64,000 nucleotides of DNA from Macquaria australasica (GCA_005408345.1 SEMN01000414.1:310001-374000); one strand, 5' to 3'. Positions 36,672 to 50,440 are shown, numbered from the stretch's first letter. Notes: a model not told the origin generated them from the letters alone. Made by a program: numbers and translations.

Positions 36672-37242
36672 CACGCCTCTAAGCCCATATGTGGCAAAGA
36701 GAGAGGTGAGGGCTGGTGGGTCTCGGGGCCAGACCAGGCAGCCAGTCAACCCAGTGAGGAGGCCTCCGTCATGGGATGAGGCCGCTGGCTGGCCTGGCTC
36801 TCTGGCCTGGATCTATGAATCTATGTCTGCAGGCCCTACAGGTCGTGGGCCCATATACGTCTGTAAGGCTACTGTCACATCACATAATAGCAGACAATCT
36901 TCTTTTTTTTTTCTATATCATGTTCTCTGCAGCTCACTTACTCACTCTGTCTCTACCTCTTATTCTCTACAATCTTCAGAGACGATGTTATATTTATTAC
37001 ATTCTGGTGAAGCCTACATGAAACACAGTAGAACTAAAGCAAATAACATTTGTGACGCATATTTAAATGCTTACAGTATAACAGATTATAGCAATAAAAA
37101 GAGCAGCGATTCCAAGAGAATCCAAATGCACATTCACATCACCTGCAAAGTACATGCCAAATGCAGAAACTCTATTATCGAATTCCCAAATTAGCGTTAC
37201 TTAGAAAACCAGTAATACTAATCGAATTGTGCGAACATCACG

Positions 37243-37272
37243 GGTGTGTGTGTGTGTGTGTGGGGGGGGGGG
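37243..37272 (+). repeat. GT tract running into poly-G
   Basis: (GT)9 followed by 11 G. Confidence 0.93.
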
Positions 37273-38013
37273 TAATAAAAGTTTTATTCTATAAGACAAC
37301 AAATCCTGATTAAACTTATAAACAACTTGTGTGTGTAGTGTGTTGGATAATCTTCAGCAAGTACACATTTCATGTGGTACAAGATACAGTCCCTAACTGT
37401 TTATTTGGATGCACAGTTACATAAAACCAGCCCTTCTTTTAGCATCTGACACGTCAGGTCAACAAGTGGATGGATAAAAACTCTCAGTTGGACCAGATGT
37501 TGAATAATACATGATAAACATAACTGGAGCAGCTACATTATAGTCTGTCAATTATACACTTTTGATTTGTTTGATGCATTTGTATTATGATTTAAAGAAA
37601 AGTCTCACGTCATTATATGTAAAAAAAAATAAAATGCTGTCATGGCATATGATGCACTTCAGAAACAAGCATCCACAGAGTCCTGCTCATTGAAGCGCAC
37701 CAGCGACACACTACAGGATATAAAGATGCATATCTGTCTGTCACTACGTGAAGGACAGCCACCAAACATGGCAAGAGGGAGGAGAAGAGAGAAAAGAGCA
37801 GAGCAGGGCATCTGTGTCTCGCCAAAGGGAGTGTCAGACATACTGTGTGTGTGTTTGTGTGTAAGTGTGTGTGAGTGTGTGTGAGTGTGCATGTTTCTGA
37901 GGTTCATTGAATGGCAGCGATAACGGGTATGGACACAGGATTATAAGAAAAGGGGGATGATAACAGGAGGGTGAAGTATACAGGCTTGAAGCTGGGGGCT
38001 AATGTTAAAAGTA
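37273..38013. other. non-coding
   Basis: Holds interrupted GT runs near 37845-37890. No gene. Confidence 0.5.
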
Positions 38014-38022
38014 TGTGTGTGT

Positions 38023-38053
<31 letters not shown>
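38014..38053 (+). repeat. GT microsatellite, one interruption
   Basis: GT tract with a CA interruption near 38023. Confidence 0.93.
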
Positions 38054-38056
<3 letters not shown>

Positions 38057-38719
38057 GGATTGCCAGAGTACTCTAGCCTGTCTGATGGTATTAGATTTTA
38101 TAGACTGTAATTGCCATTGAGGGTATTGGTTGCTGAGGCACAAGTCATACACATTTGTAAGGATGTACACAAGGATGTAGAACCATGTTCACACACACTG
38201 AAACAGACTTCGGCAAATGTCTGGACTAGATTTACATCACTTTTACTACATCCACATCAGGAATCTACCTATGAATTACACAAAGATAACACTTAGGATA
38301 AGATTAGAATTTAACTAATTAATTCTGATTAAAGTGAAGCATTTTTTGTGTAGGCTGGGTAACTTCCCAAAACCTTGATGGTTTACTGTACGTTAGACAA
38401 TGCTGCACTGTTTCCCCGAAGACAAGGAGCAGAGTGAAGGAGGACTTGATGTGAGGTAAAGATGGTTGATCATGAGTCTGCTAAAGCTGAGCTGTCCTAG
38501 CATCCCAACTGCACTCTTCAGCAAGCAGAGTTTAATGGGACACACCGCCCAGGTGCATTAAATTAGAAGACGTGGGCGCTGTTGGTCTTGGATATTTTGA
38601 TGCTTTAAGTGAGACAGGCATCCAAATAGCATTCAAATATAATCGATCTGGAAATAATTTGTGTGCTTGGGTAAAAGTGCAAACAATAGTATTTTCCCTC
38701 ATTTTTTTCTTTTGTCTGA

Positions 38720-38790
38720 CTGTCTTCCCTCTCTCTCTCTTTCTCAAACTCTCTCTCTCTCTCTGTCTCTCTCTCTGTCTCCCTCTGTCC
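38720..38790 (+). repeat. CT-rich microsatellite
   Basis: Interrupted (CT)n with TG and AAA breaks. Confidence 0.85.
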
Positions 38791-38916
38791 ATCAAAGCAA
38801 CCTAAGCCTCCTTTAGCCACGCTGGGTCACTGAAGGCTGAAATCTACACCAAACTACCGGATGGACCACAGACGCGCGAGTGCACATACACAACTTAGAA
38901 GACAACAGATACTCAC

Positions 38917-38924
38917 CTCATCAT
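38917..38924 (-). other. candidate 8-nt microexon
   Basis: On the minus strand the sequence TGTCTGTCTCTCCCTGCCAG, then ATGATGAG, then GTGAGTATCT places an 8-nt segment between a textbook acceptor with a long pyrimidine tract and a textbook donor. Neural microexons of 3-27 nt are known in vertebrates. The upstream pyrimidine tract is inside a GA/CT-rich repeat, so the acceptor may be fortuitous. With no flanking exons identified, the evidence is splice-site quality only. Confidence 0.2.
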
Positions 38925-39185
38925 CTGGCAGGGAGAGACAGACATAGAATAGGAGACAGAGGACAGACAGCCAGAGAGAGAGAGAGAGAGAGATGGAAAG
39001 ACATAAAAGAGATAAACACCACAACAGAGAGAGAAAGAAAAAGAAGCGAGAGATAAAGGGAGAGCAGGAGGAGGCTGCGGGTTCACGGTCCCAGAATAGA
39101 CCAGACTGACAGGATTCAACCGCAAGACTGGTGCAGGGTTACCATGGCAATTTATGACTGAGTGCAACTGAGATATTAATTGTGT

Positions 39186-39197
39186 CACACACACACA

Positions 39198-39230
<33 letters not shown>
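39186..39230 (+). repeat. interrupted CA microsatellite
   Basis: (CA)n with a single TA break near 39203. Confidence 0.95.
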
Positions 39231-39231
<1 letters not shown>

Positions 39232-39397
39232 TACTTAGACACAACATACACATGTGAACACTTTAGATATAATCATCCAACATCCACACTCTCATCCACG
39301 CGTTTTGTTGACATTGACATGCTGTGTTACATAACTACCCTGTAATGAGTGTGTTTTGGACAATGCATGATGTGTTAATTTTAACTCCGTTAACCAC

Positions 39398-39930
39398 TCC
39401 ATTAAAGGGTAACTACACCCTCAAATCCTGCTAGATCCCTTGCTCCCAGCATATTTGAAAAATGCAACTGAGGAGGGAGGGAGCAACGACTACGTAGTGT
39501 GTGACGTAGGGGGGTCAGGTGGCACGGGGGAGACTGACTGACCACTGGTTAGCTTAGCATGAACAGCAATGTAGAGCTGGTAGTCAGAGCTAACCAGCTA
39601 TGAACAGCTACTGCCAGAGCCTCCATGTCTCTGCTGGAAAATGAGGGAATCTGTGACACGCGTGGCCCTTTCAGAGAGTTACTGTTTGGGTACCTGTGTC
39701 GTAGTAAGTCTCATTCATCTGTCTGCCGCTGATCAGGCTCGCTAAAGCTACAAGCAGCTATGGTTAGAGGCACAGACTGGGTGTGTTCCACTTCTTATAC
39801 TTGGGGTACAAACGTACAAAATAGCCTGTTATGTCATGGTTAGGGAGGGGCTAGAAAATTCAGCAGAAGTGACCTTTCAAATGCAAGCAGACACATACTG
39901 TAAGATAATTTTGGGAATAAATTAACAATT
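39398..39930 (+). repeat. probable unclassified interspersed repeat
   Basis: Starts near ATTAAAGGGTAACTACACCC and includes GTGTGTGACGTAGGGGGGTC, GGTTAGCTTAGCATGAACAG and TAACCAGCTATGAACAGCTA, phrases I associate with dispersed fish sequence. No inverted end found; both borders are approximate. Confidence 0.35.
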
Positions 39931-42900
39931 TTTGCAAAGATAATTCAGCTTCAGAACTACTTGCCAAGATCAGTATGACACCTGCTCTGTATGTATACCT
40001 ACACTTACTGAGTCAGACATAAACTCTTTTGTCTCACCTTTTAAATTTGAGCTAATTCTATCGATCAATTGGTCACCATAGTCCAGAGATCAAACAAGTG
40101 GATAAGCATTTCGTACACATTTTACATACTTTCCTGAAATTGCAAATAGCATGCTCAAGCTGTTTGAGGGGACGATGCTTGGCTTCAAACACCACAGTTC
40201 TGACTGTGAGTGTGAAATGTGACAAACATACTTGCATAATAAATGACAAAATGACAATCTGGTGAGCTTCACCGGTCAAGTTGCCATTGTAGACTAGTTG
40301 TGGCTGCTGAACCCTCGTGCAGTGTTACCAGTGTCATAAAGAGAGGAGATGGTTGGTCATAATCTTTTGTGCCCAGGGTCATTTTGGACTTTTTAACAGT
40401 AATGGGCTATGATATTTATAAAATGTGTGTGTGTGTGAGAGAGAGAGAGCCTATGTGTGACAGATGGGGTTGTGAGGAAACGTAATGACACACTCCAGTG
40501 GTCCAGAGAAGGGCAGAAGCGCGGCCTCATTGATAACCGGATAATTATGTACTCTGTCATCATGTTATTGTGTGCGTGCATGTACATTTTATTTTTTGAG
40601 TGCATGCCTGCATACAGTATGTTAATTTTTCTATATTGTCATAATGCCATTTTTCACATCTATATGGCTCTATATGTACATGTTTGCTGCATGTGCTAAT
40701 TAACAGGTATACTTTATATGTTTGACCTTTGTGTGCTGGTCTGTATGTAGATAGATGTGATTTTGATGTGTATTTGCACACAGTCACACTCTCTGCGTCA
40801 CATGCTTTTATACTGCACCTACTGTAGCCTGCATGATTGTGTATGACAGCAGTAAAGTGGGATGTTAAATTGCTGTATTATGTTTGTACACTGTGTAACA
40901 TACACACACCTACTCTCTCTCTGACACACACAAACACATCACTCTTGCACACAGAGACATACGCACAGGGGGTGTGTATTATAGGAACCTCCTTACAGTG
41001 AAAAGACATGACATCAATTTAATTTCAAATGACTGTTGTCATCATCCGTTTTTCATCTCCCCATCATCTGAACCTCCGTCATCTTGCTCCTATACCTGGC
41101 TCGCACATTAGGATATATCAAATAAATACACACACACACACTCGTGTGCATGAATACATTTTATTATTTGCACGGATACTGAAAAAGAAAATGTACAGGA
41201 GATGCACACACCCAAACACCACAAACATACACATACACACCAGGCCTCCATCCTGTCACAGAGCTAAGCCCTCAGCGTGTCCCACACTCCCATAGAGAAT
41301 GTTTTGGACTTCTGCTGTTATGTGGTTTTCCCAGTGATGCGGGTTTGTGTGCCTTTCTGTCTTATTTGTTCCCCGGTGAGTCGAGGGGGGATAGAAGCTG
41401 AAGGAGGCCGTCCAATTGGGCTGTCACTAATCCCTTAACAACACGGCTGTCCGTGATTGGCCATGACCGTACAGAAGGGGATGGAGTCAGCAGGTGGTAC
41501 GGAGGATGATTGAATGGTTGGAGATATGCAGCACTGGGCAGGTGGAAAGTGAGAGATGTAAGGAAGGTAAAGTGTCTTTCTGGTTTAAGAGTTGAGGGCT
41601 TGAAAATGATCATAACCACATTTTCCGACAACTCGTGCTACAAAAACCATTCACAACGTGATCCAACTCGCGCTCTATTAAAAAGAATATTTACTAGTTT
41701 AGATCAAGAAATTTAAACATGGAGTTGGTAAACATTTTACACAGATTATACTAGTACATACTCTATCACAGAGACTTAAAATGCTCTGATTAGGAGCAAA
41801 TACTCAAATAGACATAAATACTACGTGCGTGTTCATGTCAGTGTGTGTGTTTATGCGGTAATCGCCACAGGCACGACTGTCCTCTGCATCTGTAAGGATG
41901 AAATCCTAATTAGAGGAAGCATACTGCAGGCTCTCTCTTTCTTTTTCTCTCAGTCAGATTCTCTCCCGCTCTCTCTCTCTTGCCCACAGGCCTTCTTGTC
42001 ATTTCAGGCAAAGGTAGGCGCTCTCTGCTCTCCTAAAATCCCCTCTGAAAGCACCGCTCCGATATCAGCTGCTCAGTTGCTGTTCAGCCAGCCTAAAGCC
42101 AGAACAAACACACACACTGACCCCGCACTCAACGTCGCCAAAGTAAGAAGAAGACGCATAAATGCATAAGATTGTAGTTGTCATCATGAATGTATTAAGG
42201 CTTAGATTTTTCATTGCAAACACAGACATCTACTCTACTTTTAATTATTCTATTTTAGGGATACTGTAATTTGTATGAATGGGGCTTGAATTGGTTTTCG
42301 AGTTTACTAATTCTTATCTTTCTTACAATGCGACAACACACATGTCTTGTAAAAGTGTATGTGAGTGATCCAATGCTGCACAGTTTAAGTTTAAACAGGG
42401 GTCAGCAGTAGAGTAGAGTAGGTCAAAGTCGAAAGGAAAAGAAAAAGACAAACCAAACAAACAACAGAAACAGAGCCTGCTCTGCTCTTTGCTCTGCATA
42501 GCTTTGTGGTTGTGGTGCATTCATGTGCTATGTTATACAATTCACATGTTTCTGGCCATTTTCTTACTGTTTGTTGAGAGTCTGCTGTTGGTATAATCTT
42601 TTGCATTCATGTATGTATGTATTTATGTAAGTTTTTATAAACAAAGAGATGTATAAAAATAAAGATTTTCCCACTGACACTGTATGATGACATAACCTTG
42701 TTAAAGCTCAGTCCAGCTCTTTTTCCTAACTCCTAAATTCTGCTTTACACCTTTCTGTAAACTTTTTTAAATGTACTATCAAGGTCAGAAAAAACTGACA
42801 AGCAAAGGATCAGGTGAGGGAAATCGGAGGTGTGTGTACCTCTGTAAACATAAGACATAGGCTGGAGTCTTAATGGTCAAAGAGCAAAAAATCAAAAGCA

Positions 42901-43204
42901 AAACAGAGAAAGTTTGAACAAAAGAAATGACTGACTACATAATGGAAACTTTACATTTTTCCACTGAGCGGTTTGAATGCAAAATAGCCACCTCACAAAG
43001 TAATGGATGAAAGACATCATAGTTCTTTAAAGAACAGTAGATAACTTTGATAAACTGGTACCACTATCACAAGATCCATTAAAAATGCTGTCAATCATTT
43101 TTCCTTTTTAAAGTCTGATTTAACTATTTTAATTTTATTGTTTATTTTAGTCTCAGTTATACTCATTTACTTATTTCATTCATATTTTTTTTTTTGAGAT
43201 GACA
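39931..43204. other. non-coding with short CA/CT tracts
   Basis: 3.3 kb with minor CA and CT runs (for example 41120-41140 and 41935-41985) and an AATAAA-bearing AT-rich patch near 42656. Short frames at 40073-40279 and 41362-41631 are unrecognised. No gene. Confidence 0.45.
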
Positions 43205-43420
43205 GCAGTATTGTGCATTCTCCACAGACAGATTCACTGACAACATTATTGAAATTCTACAGCGACCATCCCCGCCGCACCAGAGGCATTAGCATGATCC
43301 ACCAGGAAGTGCCCTTTCTATCCATTGAGGCTCTGTGCATGGGTCACATCACAGATAGAGTTGTGGCTCCATCCATCATGTGGGTTATAGTTAGCCGCCT
43401 ATGCTAATGTCTGACCCAAT
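43205..43420. promoter_or_regulatory. possible CNE or orphan exon-like island
   Basis: Repeat-free 210 bp (TTCTACAGCGACCATCCCC, GGCATTAGCATGATCCACC, GCATGGGTCACATCACAG). A plus-strand frame of 64 codons is open through it, without clear splice sites. Either a CNE or chance. Confidence 0.2.
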
Positions 43421-43584
43421 GAAAAGTTTACTGAGAGACGGACAAGGACATTGGGGTGGACTCTTGTCATCGCATGCCGTAAACACACACACACACACTC
43501 CCCACTTCAGCACTGTGGGGCTGTCATATTTCACAGTACCCGGTAGCGTGGGGTGAGTTATGGCCATGTCACAGTATAGAGGGA

Positions 43585-43647
43585 GTGTGTGTGTGTGTGT
43601 GGTGTGTGTTTATGTGGTCGCACATTAATGTGGGTATGTGTTTACAC

Positions 43648-43682
<35 letters not shown>
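43585..43682 (+). repeat. two GT microsatellites
   Basis: GT tracts at 43585-43608 (one G interruption) and about 43654-43680, separated by about 45 bp that are also TG-rich. Confidence 0.9.
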
Positions 43683-43684
<2 letters not shown>

Positions 43685-43960
43685 CTCAGGTCCACTCCTT
43701 ATACGTTTATTTATAAAACGCCCCCTCACTCCAAATCAGTGGTGTCCAGAATGCCGCTGCATGTGTAAATGACAAAATGATTTATAGAAATATTCCCAAA
43801 ATAAAGTCCTACGCAGCAGGGGGGGAATGGAATACCCCCAACAGCATGGCCCCTCAATGGGAGACACACAATAAATGTACGTATGCACAGACAGCGCACA
43901 AGTTTATGCACACAAACTCATAGATGCATACTCACAGACGCGGTGTGGCCCGAGTAGGGA

Positions 43961-44350
43961 CAGAGAGGACGGCACTCTGGTAAAACAGCTCTGTAGATTT
44001 ATGACCTGTAAACTAGGAGATGGACAGATGGATGAGTGGAAGGATGGATCAATGGAAGGACAAAATAAAAAAAATGAAAGGATTAAGACAGAGGGAAAAG
44101 GATGGAAGGACAGGAGGACAAACAGATGATGGATGCAGAGACGGATAGGTGGAGGAAGAAGACAACAGAGAGGACAGCGCTCAGATAAAACTGTTTTAGG
44201 GATTTATGGCCTGTTAAGTGGTAGACAGACAGAGGGATGGATGGAAAGAAGGATTTAAGGAAATGAGGACAAATATGTTCAAAGAGAAGCAGAAAATAAA
44301 TGGTTGGATGGACAGATGGATGGAAAGTTGGCTGGAACAAAGGGAGGTCA
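43961..44350 (+). repeat. diverged tandem duplication, 205-bp period
   Basis: CAGAGAGGAC starts both 43961 and 44166. After each copy the order matches: CTC.G.TAAAAC.G.T, then GATTTATG.CCTGT, and then GGATGGAT-type tetranucleotide runs. Differences are spread throughout, so the duplication is old. The right end of copy two fades in purine-rich DNA. Confidence 0.75.
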
Positions 44351-45051
44351 GGGCAGCGATAGGAAGAGAGGAAAGGAAATGAAAAGAGAAGAAGAAAAGG
44401 AGAAGAAGCGAACAGAAGAGTCCTGAACTCTTTTTCAGACAGTAGCAGGAATATAACAAATCCTGAAGTGGTCTTTGCTTCTTTGTGTGCCATGATTCCT
44501 GGAGGAATTGTCAAAGCATGAAATGAGTCTTACGCTGGGAATTGTCTCATTCTGACTGGAAATGGTGTTATCGTTCTGTGCTGGTAATTATGCTCTCAGA
44601 GGGAGCTGGCATAGGCAGAAAGAGACAGAAAGAGCAGAAGAGAAAGACACACTTTGATCTTTTGTGAACGTGATGGGTTGAGCTGAAAAAAATAAAATGT
44701 GTCTGTGAATGAGTGCATGTGTGTGCATACGTGGGAGTGGTTACTGTACATGCAAGCTGGTCTTGGGGACTAAAGGTTACTGTGATATTAGCTAGTTAGC
44801 AATTTCCTGTGATGATTATTTTTATGTGAAATGCTGAGATTAACAGTCATGTGCATAGAGGACTGTCCTGAGAGATACTCCATAACAATACTTGAGAGGT
44901 TTGAAAGTTACAATTCCATTGGAGTCACTTTTTCTGAAAAAAACTTCCTGAGTTTCATATTCATGGGACTTTGAAAAAGTAAAACAAGCTGACAAACTAA
45001 TTTGAGAATTTCCGACCTGCATCAAACAAAATAACAGATGAATGTTATTAA
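44351..45051. other. non-coding, purine-rich at left
   Basis: A/G-rich to about 44415, then unique sequence. No gene. Confidence 0.5.
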
Positions 45052-45212
45052 TTAAATATTACTATCAGCCAGATAAGTCGTCAATCTCTCAAATGTTTCC
45101 TTCAAATTTTCTTGCCACTCTTTGTCAACTGGCCATTTAAAGTCTCTAAAATAATCCATAAAGTGTTCTTGTAAATAACTGACACAGGTCATGGAGCATT
45201 TTAGTAAAAACA
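45052..45212 (-). other. orphan protein-like terminal segment
   Basis: On the minus strand the acceptor-like TTTTTTTTCTATTCAG (ending 45213) is followed by 53 codons to TAA at 45052. The peptide is well balanced and amphipathic, containing SYLQEHFMDYFRDFKWPV and LKETFERLTTYL, unlike the low-complexity frames around it. The rhythm 'LQ..F..YF.DF' recalls C-terminal parts of hAT-derived transposase-like proteins, but this is only an impression. No poly(A) signal was found nearby. Confidence 0.2.
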
Positions 45213-45682
45213 CTGAATAGAAAAAAAATAACCAGTTCATCTTTCTCTCTTCATCTCAAAATGAGTTTAGTATTTATGTTTGTCTAATTCTCCATCCTAC
45301 AATCTCACCAATCACTCATCTGTTATTTTTTGTATTCTCTCATCCATTCACCCCCCGATACTTCCCATTTTACCCTCCCCCTATCTCTATTCCAGTCTCC
45401 CCCTCCCTTTGCTTTACTTTGTCTTTCAGTGCCACATTGCCATGTGTTGTGTGGTGTAAATGGGTTGTGTTAAATGTTCGTTCTGTCCCTGGTGAGTGTT
45501 AACAGTATGGAGAGAGAGGCTGATAATCTTTAAACAGGGCATCTGCTGGCATCTGCTTTATCTTTATTGTTCCCTGGACACCCAGCAGAAAAATATACAC
45601 GCGGGGAGACAGACAGACACACAAGCATGGTAACACATTGTATGTGCAGCACATGCAGTGCACAACACATACACACATATTT

Positions 45683-45683
<1 letters not shown>

Positions 45684-45755
<72 letters not shown>
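45684..45755 (+). repeat. (CA)36 microsatellite
   Basis: 72 bp perfect array. Confidence 0.98.
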
Positions 45756-45758
<3 letters not shown>

Positions 45759-47179
45759 TCATTTTGCATGCACAACCCAAATAACACACACATAATCAAT
45801 GTCATAATCAGTTCGTCATAAGAATACAACCTTTAAGGTAGATGAGGAACAGAGAATGAATAAGTAAGTAAGAGTATAAACTCACTTTGCAGACTGGACA
45901 CGTGCTGTGTAGTCACATTTAAATTGTGTCATATTAAAAAAGACACACACACACACACACACGATTGACTCAATAGCATTTTCCCTTTAAAGCTAAATTC
46001 ACCTTTGTCTGCAAATTGTTCAATGGTTTTGGTCTAAAAGAAGAAAAAACTCCAATCATTTGCAGACTTTGGGTGCAAAATTATCACGGTATTGATTTGA
46101 CTGTAAACCAAGCAAAGTAACAGGCCCGAATACTTCAAACTTTGATCCATTTGAAAACACAACGTTCTTTTAGATCCACAAAAGGAAAAAGGCAGAAGAC
46201 AGGATGGCCGACAACGCAGCTTTTTCCACAGCAGACATTTTAACTTGCACAAGTGTTACTCATAACATTAACGATGGCTCTTTTCTATTCATGTGTCTCA
46301 GTAAGCCATGACAGTGCGCCAGCATGCACAGACCTTGAAACTAAAGCAGCTAAATGGAATTCAGTCATCATTAACTTTACTATTTACACCCGTACTTTTC
46401 CTACTGTGACATGTCAAAATGTTTTTCATGAAAAAGACCCAAGAGACAGGGAGCAAAGGGAAAGCGGTGGTATATGTACTGAGGGAGCTGATTAGGGAAT
46501 GAGAGGCAGGTGGAGATCAGGTGACTGGGGAATGGCAGGAAGAGCTGAGGATTACTGCTGGAGGCAGAGGGAATGGCAGCGTCTGAAATAACAGGAGAAA
46601 TGAGAGGCAGGCCAACAGACAATGGGGGGAATAATGAAATTGATATTACTGTAAAAGCTGGCAGAGGCCATAACAGTTGGTGCATAGTTGAGGTTGAATG
46701 AATATAAGTGTGATGGAAGTAATGAGTTAATAGCTGGGGCACTTCTTCTCAGCCAGAGGCTCATTGTCCACCTCTAATTTTAGTTAACATGAAAATCTAA
46801 TCAAGTCATCTCAGTATCAAAATGGCAGATTCAGACTATCAATAAAGACCCTGCTTTAATCTAATCCTTTAATGCTAACCCTTAGCATTACACTGTCATT
46901 TTAAAATCAAAGACATAATGGAGCTCAGTGCTTTTTCTGTTGAATAAGATTCCCTTCTTTTCTTACTTGAAATGGCATATATTGCATTGAAAGGCTATTA
47001 CTGCCATTGGTCATACATTCTCATATTCCTCCTCCTGTGACATTTGTCATCTTCTGTCTTTTTAAATCCCTTGTTCCACTGAGCACACTGTGGACTGTGA
47101 GGGAAAAAGTCTATGATTTTGAACTAGAAAACGTCTTAGGTGAGTAGACGTTTTGAGTGAGTTGTGTCGTCAGGGAGGG
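45756..47179. other. non-coding
   Basis: A (AC)10 tract lies at about 45943-45962. The rest is unique-looking; no gene. Confidence 0.5.
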
Positions 47180-47417
47180 TCGATTAAAGATGTAGCAAAA
47201 GTTGGAGAAAAGTAGGGGAAGAATGGAAAAGAGATGAAGCGAGAGATGGGAACATGATGTGATTGGGTTGCAGCAGGGATTAAGATCACACAGAGGGAAG
47301 AGAGAGATGAATGGAGGGATAGATGGAGAGGAAAGGGGAGGAGCGACAAAAAGACAAGGGGAAGCTGGGCTTTCCATAGGGGGCCCAAGGGTTGGCAGGC
47401 ACCTGAGTCACACCTCC

Positions 47418-47448
<31 letters not shown>
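47180..47448 (+). repeat. purine-rich block and (GT)14
   Basis: A/G-rich plus strand at 47180-47365, then a perfect GT tract at 47421-47448. Confidence 0.8.
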
Positions 47449-47450
<2 letters not shown>

Positions 47451-47667
47451 TTCTGTCTGATTCTGTGATTAATGAAGACATGTCAGTGTGGTAATCCTCT
47501 CTAATAAGCACCAGTGGAGCCCCCCTTAACCATGTGTGTCATGTGTGTGTTTCTGTGTATGTGAATACTGTATATGTGTGTGTGTGTGTGTTAATGTGAA
47601 CTTCTCAGCCTGTATGGACTATTTGTGCAGCCTCAACCCTTTGACTAAATTAAATATTTGTCACTGT

Positions 47668-47710
47668 GCTGCATGTACTGTATTTGTTCAACAAATACAG
47701 TACATGCAGC
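47668..47710. repeat. perfect 21-bp-arm palindrome with 1-nt spacer
   Basis: The left arm 47668-47688 (GCTGCATGTACTGTATTTGT plus T) is exactly complementary to the right arm 47690-47710; only C47689 separates them. The arms include a forkhead-like TATTTGTT/AACAAATA core. The loop is too short for a standard microRNA precursor, and no flanking duplication marks it as a transposon end. Confidence 0.95.
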
Positions 47711-47830
47711 AGAGAACAACTGTGACAGAGAACTCCGGTAATATCCTCACAAGCAGCTTGCGTGTGTGTGTGTGTGTGTTATCTAATGTCATTCTTTATA
47801 AGTATGCCCAGATGTTGATACTGGAATGGC

Positions 47831-47956
47831 TCTTTAATTACCATTCAAACAGCAGGGGCTGTGTGTGCGTGTGTGTGAGAGAGAGAGAGCCTGTGTGCGT
47901 GTCTGTGTGATGTTGACAGCGAAACTACTGTTTAATTACCATTTAAACTGCGAGAG
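47831..47956 (+). repeat. direct duplication around GT/GA tract, 98-bp offset
   Basis: TTTAATTACCATTCAAAC at 47833 recurs as TTTAATTACCATTTAAAC at 47931; each is followed by a GC-flanked 'AG..G.GCTG' segment. GT and GA runs lie between the copies. Confidence 0.8.
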
Positions 47957-48042
47957 CTGAGTGGATCATTTAAAGACAGAAGAGCTCCAGCCAGCTAAAT
48001 GAGGAAAACAACACCATTACAGACACACACAACAGACAACAG

Positions 48043-48071
<29 letters not shown>
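48043..48071 (+). repeat. (AC)14 microsatellite
   Basis: Near-perfect AC run. Confidence 0.9.
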
Positions 48072-48076
<5 letters not shown>

Positions 48077-48308
48077 ACGATGAAACCACACAGACAACAA
48101 GGCTATTAAGGTCTAATGAATGATACTCCTGTGATGTGTAGCTATTCCTTAAATAAGAATAAGGATGTCTGTTTATATAGCTGCACTGTAAATAATCTTT
48201 CTATCTAGGTAGACACTCACGCAGAAACACACACACATCCTTAATACACTGTCACATACTAACCACCTTTTATTTTTATTAGAAGTGTGCAGTAAAATGT
48301 GTTACTTT

Positions 48309-48335
48309 GTGTGTGTGTGTGTGTGTGTGTGTGTT
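48309..48335 (+). repeat. (GT)13 microsatellite
   Basis: Perfect GT run. Confidence 0.9.
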
Positions 48336-49590
<1,255 letters not shown>

Positions 49591-49823
49591 CACACACTCT
49601 TATAATCACTGGGAATAACATTCTCATGCAAAAAGATGTTTGTATGCAAAGACTAATACTGACAAAAATAAGCTTCCTGTGCAAGCAGACACACACACAC
49701 ACACATACACACTCCCGGACGGTTTGTAATCCTGGCTCTACCCAGAATGCTCAGCTCTGAGGGTTCAGCCAAAGGGAAACCAGCGTGTTGTCAGCCTACT
49801 GGACATACATGAGATCAGGGACA

Positions 49824-49826
49824 TGT

Positions 49827-49882
<56 letters not shown>
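49824..49882 (+). repeat. GT microsatellite, one interruption
   Basis: About 59 bp with one TTT break near 49832. It lies only 235 bp from the (CA)56 array on the same strand, so a transcript could fold GU against CA. Confidence 0.96.
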
Positions 49883-49883
<1 letters not shown>

Positions 49884-50437
49884 TCTAACAGATCACCAAA
49901 TCCCAACACACGAAAATAATAGAAGAATGTCAATGCATGGACAATATGGACAAAAATATTATTTTAAAGGTATTTTTGGTTTATCAGGCTGACAGAAAAG
50001 TTGTTTTTCACTCTGAAACATCACATATTTTTAACATTCTCGGTTATAATTTCATGACCTCTGTCATGTTTTACCATCTGTCTTCTTCTCTTCCTCTGTC
50101 ACTCCTCTATTTTCTGTCACTGCCAAATATCAGGTCATGTAAAGTGGAAAAGCAAAAATATTTTCAAAAGATGATATATCAAAGGCCTTATCTGTCACCG
50201 TGTTTTCTCACTCTGACACACATACAGGAGTTTGGGTATAAAGTACGTGCCTGGGTATTCTGGCGATGCCTGGACTGCATATGACCAACAGACACACACA
50301 CACACACATGCAATGTGTGCATCCATGTGGCGTTGCCTGGACGGTGTACGAGCAGCATATCTGTCAGTGTGTGACAGGTTGACAGCTCAAGCTCCCAGCA
50401 CTTTGTCCACTATCATCACATCAAGAAACACACACAT

Positions 50438-50440
<3 letters not shown>

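Noticed and set aside
36643..37194. 183-codon plus-strand frame starting in a GT tract
   Set aside because: Start is in the microsatellite; the GC-rich part has weak splice-like signals but no family I know.
47668..47710. microRNA precursor
   Set aside because: One-base loop and only 21-bp arms with no extended lower stem; does not match a known microRNA.
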